Positions 8,395-14,711 of a stretch of DNA of 64,000 bases are shown here, piece by piece. The notes beneath the pieces were generated by a model. That model did not search any database. It had not been told where the DNA came from and saw only the letters and a program-made list of their open reading frames with translations. The position numbers and the translations under genes were made by a program. Numbering within the stretch: the stretch's first letter is position 1; the number at the start of each line of letters is the position of its first letter. Source of the DNA: Maricaulis sp. (GTDB lineage: Bacteria; Pseudomonadota; Alphaproteobacteria; Caulobacterales; Maricaulaceae); NCBI RefSeq assembly GCF_030149515.1, contig NZ_JASBRI010000001.1, positions 1 through 64,000 of the forward strand. Direction: 5' to 3'.

Positions 8395-8401
8395 CGTCGT
8401 T
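8376..8401 (+). promoter_or_regulatory. Predicted autoregulatory ECF sigma promoter
   Basis: GGAAGAAA with GGAA at 8376-8379, 18-bp spacer, CGTTGTC with CGTT at 8398-8401. The expected start point near 8409 leaves only a very short leader before ATG 8416. It overlaps the leftward protease promoter almost completely, so polymerase can occupy only one at a time. Confidence 0.65.
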
Positions 8402-8415
8402 GTCGGTGCAAGGGC

Positions 8416-8928
8416 ATGAGCGCGAGAACCCCGCGTTTGGAAAACGAGATCATCGCTCTGCTGCCCCGGCTGCGCCGGTTCGCACGTTCGCTTACCCGCG
8501 ATGCGGCCGACGCCGACGATCTCGTCCAGATGACACTGGAACGCGCCCTTGCCCGCCTGGACCAATGGAAGGACGGCACGCGTCTGGACAGCTGGATGTA
8601 CCGTATCATGAAAAACGCCTGGATCGATGAGGTGAGGTTCCGTCAGCGGCGCGATGCCCGGTTTGCACCGGAAGATGCCGGTGCGCATATCGGCCGGGAG
8701 GATCCGGAATTCGAACGGCGCGTGCGCGCGATGTCGGTGGACCGCGCGATGGAAACCCTGCCGGAAGAACAACGCCTGGCGGTTGCCCTCGTCCTTGTCG
8801 AAGGGCTGTCCTACAAGGAAGCGGCGGCCGTGATGGACGTCCCCATCGGCACGCTGACCAGCCGTCTGGCGCGCGGACGAACCGCGCTGGAAGCCGTCCT
8901 CAATCCGGGCAAGGAGACTCCGCAGTGA
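8416..8928 (+). CDS. ECF-family RNA polymerase sigma factor
   Basis: 170 residues. Region 2 (about 14-80) has RFARSLTRDAADADDLVQ and the -10-reading helix LDSWMYRIMKNAWIDEVR; region 4 (about 107-158) has METLPEEQRLAVALV, GLSYKEAAAVMDVPIGTL and SRLARGR. There is no extra C-terminal domain. I chose ATG 8416; an in-frame ATG at 8374 lies inside the predicted promoter. The gene overlaps the anti-sigma gene by 4 bases (GTGA), implying translational coupling. Four nearby promoters share GGAA-N18-CGTT, consistent with autoregulation. The spacing resembles EcfG promoters, but the base after GGAA is not C, and this protein sits with a membrane anti-sigma rather than NepR/PhyR. Confidence 0.92.
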   Translation: MSARTPRLENEIIALLPRLRRFARSLTRDAADADDLVQMTLERALARLDQWKDGTRLDSWMYRIMKNAWIDEVRFRQRRDARFAPEDAGAHIGREDPEFERRVRAMSVDRAMETLPEEQRLAVALVLVEGLSYKEAAAVMDVPIGTLTSRLARGRTALEAVLNPGKETPQ

Positions 8929-9650
8929 CGATCGAGGAGGACATGCTGATGGCCTATGTCGATGGCGAGCTGGATGCCGCCGCGGCGGCGCGCGTGGAAA
9001 CCGCCCTGGCGAACGATCCCGAACTCAAAGCCCGGTTCGACGCCATGCAGGCGCTGCGCGGAACGTTGTCCGAACACTACGATCCCGTGCTCGACGAACC
9101 GGTGCCTGCCCGTCTCGAAGCGCTGATAAGACCGGCCAGGGCGGCGCGCCCGAGGGCGACCGCTGCAAACCCGGTTTCACAATGGCTGGACCGCCTGCGG
9201 CAGGGTTGGCAGGCACCGCAATGGGCCGCCGTGGCCGCAGCACTGGTCCTGGGCGTTCTTGCCGGCACCCAGCTCGGCATTCCGGGGGACCGCAGCATCC
9301 TGACCGTCGAAAACGGGCGGCTCGCTCCGGGAGGTCCGCTCGCCGCTGCGCTGGACCGTCCGGGGCCGGGGCGCGGCGACATAGCGGTGCAAGTCAGTTT
9401 TCGCCGTGCCGACGGCCGCTATTGCCGTACCTTCACGGCCTCGGACACGGCCGGCATCGCATGCCGCGATGCCGGTGCCTGGCAGATCGAACTGGCCGCG
9501 CCCGCCGCCGGTCAGGAGACCGAAATCCGTACCGCCGGAAGCGCACTTCCACCGGCGGTACTCGAACACATGGATGTTCTGATCGAGGGCGACGCCCTTT
9601 CCGCAGAGGAGGAGATCAGCGCCGCGGAACGCGGGTGGCGGCCCGAATAG
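8925..9650 (+). CDS. Transmembrane anti-sigma factor
   Basis: 241 residues from GTG 8925, overlapping the sigma stop. The N-terminal cytoplasmic part (about 1-70) carries the familiar anti-sigma opening MLMAYVDGELDAAAAARVE and ANDPELKARF but no HxxxCxxC zinc motif. One transmembrane helix is at about 99-116 (QWAAVAAALVLGVLAGTQL). The periplasmic domain (about 120-241) contains DGRYCRTF and GIACRDAGAWQ with Cys167 and Cys180 able to pair. By family knowledge it should hold the sigma factor at the membrane until a periplasmic cue releases it. The periplasmic Cys/Arg-Asp/Trp pattern recurs in the regulated secreted protein at 5695. Confidence 0.88.
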   Translation: MTIEEDMLMAYVDGELDAAAAARVETALANDPELKARFDAMQALRGTLSEHYDPVLDEPVPARLEALIRPARAARPRATAANPVSQWLDRLRQGWQAPQWAAVAAALVLGVLAGTQLGIPGDRSILTVENGRLAPGGPLAAALDRPGPGRGDIAVQVSFRRADGRYCRTFTASDTAGIACRDAGAWQIELAAPAAGQETEIRTAGSALPPAVLEHMDVLIEGDALSAEEEISAAERGWRPE

Positions 9651-9652
9651 GC

Positions 9653-10081
9653 CTAGTTTGCCTTCTTCGGCGGCACCGGCGCGAACATGTCCGGCAGGGG
9701 TGTAACGGCGACACCATCGTCGGCGAGCTGGCGGCTGTCGCCGAAACTGGCTTCGCCATAGATCAGCCGCTGCGGCTTCTTTCCCTCGTGCATCTCGCGC
9801 GCCTCGCGGGCGAACTCGGCGCCGACATAGTCGAAGTTCTTGCGGATATGCGCCTTCACCTGGTCGGCAAGCTGTTTCAGGCGCTTCTCCGGCGGAATGT
9901 CGTCCTCACGCCTTCCGGCGGTGGCAACGGCCGGCGACATCACCGCCTTGCGCACCAGAGTGGAGCCGCAATGGGGGCATTCGACGAGATCACGCGCGAC
10001 CTGGTCGTCATAAGAAGCAGAATTTGAAAACCAGGCCTCGAACTCATGGGCCCGGTCACACACCAATGCGTAGCGGATCAT
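9653..10081 (-). CDS. DUF1178 family protein
   Basis: 142 residues. N-terminus MIRYALVCDRAHEFEAWFSNSASYDDQ with Cys8 and a CPHCGS pair forms a likely zinc ribbon typical of DUF1178; a charged middle and the conserved RLIYGEASFGDSRQLADDGV end follow (only part of that motif is needed for the call). Its start overlaps the amidase stop by 4 bases (ATGA), and the order grxC-amidase-DUF1178 is frequent in alphaproteobacteria. The biochemical role is unknown. It ends 2 bases from the anti-sigma stop, tail to tail. Confidence 0.85.
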   Translation of the reverse strand: MIRYALVCDRAHEFEAWFSNSASYDDQVARDLVECPHCGSTLVRKAVMSPAVATAGRREDDIPPEKRLKQLADQVKAHIRKNFDYVGAEFAREAREMHEGKKPQRLIYGEASFGDSRQLADDGVAVTPLPDMFAPVPPKKAN

Positions 10082-10920
10082 GGTCTCGTCATTTCGTCCG
10101 GCCCCTGAAGATCCCGGTCATGCGTGAGGGCCGGGATACGGCGCCGGGATTCCTCGACTTTCGTCAAATCGAGCGAGGCTGTCAAAACACCAGGTTCATC
10201 GTCTTCAAGCGTGGCAACGATATCGCCCCACGGACCGACGATCATGGAATGGCCCCAGGTGCGGCGTCCGTCCTCGTGCAGCCCGCCCTGGGCGGGCGCC
10301 AGGACATAGCTGCCGGTTTCTATCGCCCGCGCACGCAACAGAACCTCCCAGTGCTCACGCCCTGTCGGCCGGGTGAAGGCCGACGGCACGGTCAGGATCT
10401 GCGCGCCCGCCTGGGCCAGCCGGCGATAGAGATAAGCGAAGCGGACATCATAGCAGATCGACAGGCCCAGCCGCGCGCCCTCGGCCTCTGCGACAACCAG
10501 CCGGTCGCCGGCGCGGTAATTGTCGCTTTCGCGATAGGTCTCGCCCTGACCCAGCCCGACATCGAACATGTGGGCCTTGTCATAGGTTGCGACCAGGCCG
10601 CCATCGGGCGCGAACAGGAAGGACCGGTTGGCGGCCTTGCGCCCGGCAGTGCGCACCGCCAGCGATCCGATCAACAGGCTGATCCCCAGTTCTTTCGCGA
10701 GAGCCGCGAAGGCCGGAATGGCCGGTTCCGTCTCCGGCGCATGCATGACCTTGAGCGCTTCGGCCGCGTCCTTCTGGACCAGATGCGTGGTTTCCGGCGT
10801 AGCGACCAGACGGGCCCCTGTCGCCGCGGCCTTGCGGATCAGATCCGTTGCCGCGGCAATATTCGCCGCCGGGTCGATCCCGGAGCGCATCTGGACGAGG
10901 GCGACGTCGAGCCGGGCCAT
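10078..10920 (-). CDS. Carbon-nitrogen hydrolase (nitrilase superfamily, Nit1/deaminated-glutathione-amidase type)
   Basis: 280 residues, a full nitrilase-fold domain. The catalytic triad is visible: Glu43 (TPETTH), Lys115 (YDKAHMFD) and Cys156 (SICYDVRF). Members of this subgroup hydrolyse omega-amides such as deaminated glutathione, consistent with the glutaredoxin gene immediately upstream. ATG 10920 shares one base with the grxC TAA (TAATG), so the genes are translationally coupled. The exact substrate is not evident from sequence. Confidence 0.9.
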   Translation of the reverse strand: MARLDVALVQMRSGIDPAANIAAATDLIRKAAATGARLVATPETTHLVQKDAAEALKVMHAPETEPAIPAFAALAKELGISLLIGSLAVRTAGRKAANRSFLFAPDGGLVATYDKAHMFDVGLGQGETYRESDNYRAGDRLVVAEAEGARLGLSICYDVRFAYLYRRLAQAGAQILTVPSAFTRPTGREHWEVLLRARAIETGSYVLAPAQGGLHEDGRRTWGHSMIVGPWGDIVATLEDDEPGVLTASLDLTKVEESRRRIPALTHDRDLQGPDEMTRP

Positions 10921-11177
10921 TATGCGGACAACAGCGAGTCGAGCTTGCCGGCGTGTTCCAGCGCCATCATGTCGTCGCAGCCGCCGACATGAATGTCGCC
11001 GATGAAAATCTGCGGAAAGGTGCGTGCGCCATTGGAGCGTTGCATCATTTCTTCGCGCCTGGCCTGGTCGAAACCGGCATCGATCTCGTTGAAATTCACG
11101 CCCTTGGATTTCAAGAGCGATACCGCCCGGGCACAATAGCCGCACATCGGACGGGTATAGATGGTCACATCTGCCAT
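10920..11177 (-). CDS. grxC: Glutaredoxin 3
   Basis: 85 residues, a single glutaredoxin domain with the dithiol active site TRPMCGYC (Cys12, Cys15), the cis-proline segment TFPQIFIG and the glutathione-binding GGCDD. It reduces disulfides using glutathione in the cytoplasm. AGGAG lies 8 bases before ATG 11177. It is the second gene of a leftward comF-grxC-amidase-DUF1178 run with short gaps or overlaps. Confidence 0.95.
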   Translation of the reverse strand: MADVTIYTRPMCGYCARAVSLLKSKGVNFNEIDAGFDQARREEMMQRSNGARTFPQIFIGDIHVGGCDDMMALEHAGKLDSLLSA

Positions 11178-11199
11178 ATAACAAACTCCTGGATGGACC

Positions 11200-11946
11200 C
11201 TAGATAGTCGGATCGCTCGTCCTGACAACGCGGCACAGTGTCATAACGTATACACGCACCGCCCCCGCCCGTTTCAACGCCCGCGCGCAGGCCGTTGCCG
11301 TGGCGCCGGTGGTGAAGACATCGTCGATCAGGACGAAACGACGTCCCTGCACACTGTTCCGGTCCGGCACGACAAAGGCGCCCGCAACATTGCGCTTGCG
11401 CGATTTGGCGCTCTGACCCGCCTGGCTGGGCGTGGCCCGCTTGCGCAGGAGCCGGTCCGTCTCCATCGGCAAGCCGGTTCGCGCCGAAAGCGCCCGCCCC
11501 AGCAGCGCAGACTGGTTGTAGCGGCGCGACCAGAGCCGGCGCCAGTGCAGGGGAACGGGCAAGATAACGTCAGCATCGGCCAGGCAGTCACCGCCGGCCA
11601 CCGTCATCCAGCGCGCGAACCGGTCGATCATTTCGCGCCGCCCGCCATGCTTGAAACCCAGTACCAGCGGACGCGACGCATCGTCATAGGCCAGCGGTGC
11701 CCGGGCCTTGTCGAAAACCGGCGGCCTGGCGATACACATGGCGCACAGCGTGGCCGCCTGTGAGCCGCCCGCACCGGGATAGGGAAAGGGCAGGCCGCAG
11801 GTGGAACACCACGGCGCATCCAGGAAAGTCAGTCCGTGCCAGGCGGCGGGCGCCAGGCGCCCATTCTCCTCCACCGCTGCGCCGGAGACCGGACAGACCG
11901 GCGGCCAGGCCAGGTCCGATAATCGCTGCAAGGCGTGTGCGATCAC
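11200..11946 (-). CDS. comF: ComF family phosphoribosyltransferase-like protein
   Basis: 248 residues. An N-terminal Cys-rich zinc finger (CPVSG, CSTCGLPF, CAMC) is followed by a type I phosphoribosyltransferase domain with LPVPLHWRRLWSRRYNQSALL, the KRATPSQAG.S...R..N segment and the PRPP loop FVLIDDVFTTGATA. ComF proteins help take up or process single-stranded DNA in transformable bacteria, but the family is also near-universal in non-competent alphaproteobacteria, so the role here is uncertain. It diverges from the methyltransferase at 11994 across 47 bp. Confidence 0.9.
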   Translation of the reverse strand: MIAHALQRLSDLAWPPVCPVSGAAVEENGRLAPAAWHGLTFLDAPWCSTCGLPFPYPGAGGSQAATLCAMCIARPPVFDKARAPLAYDDASRPLVLGFKHGGRREMIDRFARWMTVAGGDCLADADVILPVPLHWRRLWSRRYNQSALLGRALSARTGLPMETDRLLRKRATPSQAGQSAKSRKRNVAGAFVVPDRNSVQGRRFVLIDDVFTTGATATACARALKRAGAVRVYVMTLCRVVRTSDPTI

Positions 11947-11993
11947 ACAGCTCCCCCCTTTCCTCCCGGACCGGCAGGAGGCATATCCCGGTC

Positions 11994-12908
11994 ATGAACA
12001 CCGAAACCCTGCCCCGCCTGTTCGACCGGTCCCTGCTGGCCCGGCGCCGCAACCGTGCCGCGGCGAAACTGGCAGACTACAACTTTCTGGTGCGCCGCGC
12101 ATTCGACGATATCTGCGATCGGGTCGAGAGCATTACGCGGGACTTTCAACGCACGGCGATCCTGGGCGGCGGTCCGGGGCTGACCGACGAGTTCGCCTCA
12201 CGACCGGCTGGCGGCAAGACCGGCTGGGCCGTCCAGAGCGATCTGGCAGCCGGTGTCGCCGCAACGCTCGACACGCCGGCCCTTGCGCTGGACGAGGAGG
12301 CCCTGCCTTTTGCCGGGGAAAGCCTGGACCTGGTACTGGCCCCCTGGGGCCTGCACTGGACCAACGACCTACCCGGCGTGCTCGTGCAGATCAATCATGC
12401 GCTCAAGCCTGACGGTTTTTTTGCCGGCGCCCTGCTGGGCGGAGCGACGCTGACCGAGTTGAGGCAATGCCTGATGACGGCGGAGAGCGAGCTGACCGGC
12501 GGGGTCAGCGCCCGCATCTCGCCCTATGCCGGCACGTTCGACATGGCCGCTCTCATGCAGCGCGCCGGCTTTGCCATGCCGGTGGCCGATATCGACCGCG
12601 TCACCGTGCGATACGACAATATTTTCGCCCTGATGAACGATCTGCGGGGCATGGGCGAGACGTCGGTCCTGGCCGAACGGCCGAAACCGGCCACCCGCGC
12701 CCTGTTCTTCCGTGCCGGCGAGATCTACCGGGAAAAGTTCTCCGATCCCGACGGCCGCATCCGCGCCACCTTCGAGATCGTCCACGCCGCCGGCTGGGCG
12801 CCGCATCCGGACCAGCCCAAGCCGAAACGCCCGGGATCGGCCACACATCGCCTGGCGGATGCGCTGGGTGTGAAGGAACAGTCGCTGGACGAGAAGGCGG
12901 GACGGTAA
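11994..12908 (+). CDS. SAM-dependent methyltransferase (BioC/NDUFAF5-like)
   Basis: 304 residues. The N-terminus LFDRSLLARRRNRAAAKLADYNFLVRRAFDDI (shown only as the region 7-38) and the degenerate SAM-binding segment are those of the alphaproteobacterial homologues of NDUFAF5 and BioC; EALPFAGESLDLVLAPWGLHWTNDLPG at about 99-125 is the motif II region and ALKPDGFFAGALLGG the next. Such proteins are variously annotated as malonyl-ACP methyltransferase or complex I assembly hydroxylase. AGGAGG lies upstream with a rather long 12-base spacing. The C-terminus ends in basic Pro-rich sequence. The class is clear; the substrate is not. Confidence 0.82.
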   Translation: MNTETLPRLFDRSLLARRRNRAAAKLADYNFLVRRAFDDICDRVESITRDFQRTAILGGGPGLTDEFASRPAGGKTGWAVQSDLAAGVAATLDTPALALDEEALPFAGESLDLVLAPWGLHWTNDLPGVLVQINHALKPDGFFAGALLGGATLTELRQCLMTAESELTGGVSARISPYAGTFDMAALMQRAGFAMPVADIDRVTVRYDNIFALMNDLRGMGETSVLAERPKPATRALFFRAGEIYREKFSDPDGRIRATFEIVHAAGWAPHPDQPKPKRPGSATHRLADALGVKEQSLDEKAGR

Positions 12909-12957
12909 ATTCGGGCTTCTTCCCGGTATCGTCGGGAAGCGGGAACACCATGACAGC

Positions 12958-13119
12958 CTAGAACGGCGCGCTGGCGTCCTGGAACATGCCCAATACGGCC
13001 GGGCCGATCATGGCCAGACCTGCCACAGCCGCAATTGAGATGACAACCGCGATCATCGAATATTCGATCGCCGTGGCGCCGCGCGTGTCGCGCAGGAAGA
13101 GGGCGAGGCGCGCGATCAC
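12958..13119 (-). CDS. Flp family type IVb pilin
   Basis: 53 residues from GTG 13119. A short basic leader (IARLALFLRDTRG) precedes the Flp processing motif GATAIEY and the hydrophobic helix SMIAVVISIAAVAGLAMIG that builds the pilus core. Flp pilins are cut by a prepilin peptidase and assembled by the Tad apparatus. The GTG overlaps the mutT TGA (GTGA), and GAGGGA lies about 7 bases upstream. No tad/cpa genes are in the window, so this is an orphan pilin relative to its machinery. Standard gene finders may miss it because of its size and GTG start. Confidence 0.85.
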   Translation of the reverse strand: MIARLALFLRDTRGATAIEYSMIAVVISIAAVAGLAMIGPAVLGMFQDASAPF

Positions 13120-13532
13120 AGACGGTCCCTCAGTTCCGCCGCCAGCGGGCGGTCGGCTGCGGGCATGGGATAGTCCATGAGACGCTCCTTGCGGACCCAG
13201 GCGATCTCCTGGCCTTCGTGGGGATGCGGGAACCCGTCCCAGGTGCGGCACAGGAAGAGCGGCATCACGATATGGAAGTCGTCATAGGGGTGGGAGACGA
13301 AGGCAAAGGGGTGCAGGCACCGTTCGCACGGTTCCACGCCCAGCTCTTCTCGCAGTTCTCGCACCACGGCCTGCTCCGGCGTTTCGCCCGGCTCGATCTT
13401 GCCGCCGGGAAATTCCCAAAGCCCCGCCATCGGTTTGCCTTCGGGCCGCCTGGCAATGAGGATCCGTCCATCGGTATCCAGCAAGGCACAGGCAGCGACA
13501 TGGATCACCGGTTTGGGGCCACGAGCGGTCAT
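13116..13532 (-). CDS. mutT: 8-oxo-dGTP diphosphatase (MutT-type Nudix hydrolase)
   Basis: 138 residues. The Nudix box is complete: GGKIEPGETPEQAVVRELREEL (residues 43-64 region; Glu residues of REL.EE bind metal). The N-terminal HVAACALLDTDGRILIARRP and the MAGLWEFPGG segment are those of MutT, which removes oxidised guanine nucleotides from the pool and so prevents A:T to C:G mutations. It is the upstream partner of the Flp pilin gene. In many relatives argJ lies next to this gene; here only 50 bp separate it from the parvulin gene. Confidence 0.93.
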   Translation of the reverse strand: MTARGPKPVIHVAACALLDTDGRILIARRPEGKPMAGLWEFPGGKIEPGETPEQAVVRELREELGVEPCERCLHPFAFVSHPYDDFHIVMPLFLCRTWDGFPHPHEGQEIAWVRKERLMDYPMPAADRPLAAELRDRL

Positions 13533-13582
13533 GGTGCCTGAACTCCCTTAAGGACGCGTGCAAAAACGCAATGAATGCGGGC

Positions 13583-14536
13583 TTAACCCGGTGCGTCGTC
13601 CGTGTCCCCGTCTTCCGGCAGATCGGCACTGCCGCCCTCGCCATTTCCGTTCGTCCCCGGTCCGGCCGTAATGGGCAATTCCGGCCGATCGATCTCGGCC
13701 TCCTCGCGCAGCCCCTCGATCAGCGCTTCGAGCTGGTCGAACGTATAGAAGCGCACAATGTTCGGCCGCAGCTGTTCCAGCGAGGGCGGAGGCTGGCGGC
13801 GGCGGTCGACGACAGTGAGAAGATGCCACCCGAACTCGGTCCGGAACGGTGCCGAGACTTCGCCCTCGGGAGTTGAAAAGGCCACGGCGCCAAAGGCCGG
13901 TAGGATGCCGCCCCGCGTGAAATAACCCAGATCCCCGCCTTCCAGGCGCGTGGCACGATCCTGGCTCATCGCCACAGCGAGTTCGGCAAAATCCCGCCCC
14001 TCGGCCAGGAGCTGGGCAATGGCATCGGCCTCTTCGCGGGTCTCCACCAGAATGTGGCGCGCACGCACTTCCTCGCCCAGCGGGATCAGCTGGATCTGCT
14101 CCTGATAGATGCGCTGGATGGTTTCCTCTGTGACCGCATCGGCCAGCGCCGTCTCCACCAGGACATTACCCAGGATCCGCTCTTCCGCCAGGGCCAGGCG
14201 CCGCCGCGCCTCCTCGGACCGGTGCAGCCCGCGGCGGCGCGCCTCCAGCGCCAGTAGCCGCTGGTCGATCAGCTCCTCCAGTACGCGCTCGAACTCGCCC
14301 TCGCCGGGGGCCGGAGGCATATCCAGCTCCCCTTCGGCCTGGGCCATGGCCTCGCGTTCCACATCAGACCGGCGGATCAGCGTTCCATCGACCCGCGCGA
14401 CGACCGGATCGGTCTCATCCGGCGACACCGCGGGCGGCGGCGCCTCCGGCTCGGCAGCCCGGCGCGGCTCGGGACCGCATGAGACCAGACCGGCCGCAAT
14501 CAACAGCAGTGGGATAAAAACCCGCAGAAACACCAC
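13583..14536 (-). CDS. Peptidyl-prolyl cis-trans isomerase, parvulin/SurA-like lipoprotein
   Basis: 317 residues. A lipobox, LLLIAAGLVSC with Cys19, suggests an envelope lipoprotein. A SurA-like N-terminal helical region (about 45-150: VARVDGTLIRRSDVEREA, VLEELIDQRLLALEARRRG) precedes a parvulin domain (about 155-260: VRARHILVETREEADAI, MSQDRATRLEGGDLGYFTRGG, FRTEFGWHLLTV). The acidic Gly-rich tail looks disordered. It should help outer-membrane proteins fold in the periplasm, which fits its position divergent from secA. Confidence 0.9.
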   Translation of the reverse strand: MVFLRVFIPLLLIAAGLVSCGPEPRRAAEPEAPPPAVSPDETDPVVARVDGTLIRRSDVEREAMAQAEGELDMPPAPGEGEFERVLEELIDQRLLALEARRRGLHRSEEARRRLALAEERILGNVLVETALADAVTEETIQRIYQEQIQLIPLGEEVRARHILVETREEADAIAQLLAEGRDFAELAVAMSQDRATRLEGGDLGYFTRGGILPAFGAVAFSTPEGEVSAPFRTEFGWHLLTVVDRRRQPPPSLEQLRPNIVRFYTFDQLEALIEGLREEAEIDRPELPITAGPGTNGNGEGGSADLPEDGDTDDAPG

Positions 14537-14711
14537 GCCAGCAATCCTTTACGGGAATTTGCCGCCCGGCTGCCGCCGCGCCGCTTGATTGACACCTATC
14601 CGCCCCATCCTTAAGTCACCCTGACGTTTCAAAGCAATGCTGGCGTCCTCGGCGTACGGGACGGACCCCGACCGCCGGAGGCCGTCGTCATCGTACATAA
14701 AGCCAGAGCAC

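Noticed and set aside
6244..8401. Assigning the GGAA-N18-CGTT promoters to the general stress sigma EcfG
   Set aside because: EcfG sites usually read GGAAC; here the fifth base is G, T or A and an A-rich extension is shared, and the copies surround a different ECF sigma gene. Cross-recognition is not excluded.
8374..8415. Upstream ATG 8374 for the sigma gene and ATG 8375 for the protease gene
   Set aside because: Both lie within the interleaved promoters, so neither would be transcribed; the downstream starts have better ribosome sites or homology.
12919..12939. CTTCCCG/CGGGAAG hairpin between the methyltransferase and Flp pilin genes
   Set aside because: Only a 7-bp stem with a 7-base loop and no T-run on either strand, so I do not call it a terminator.
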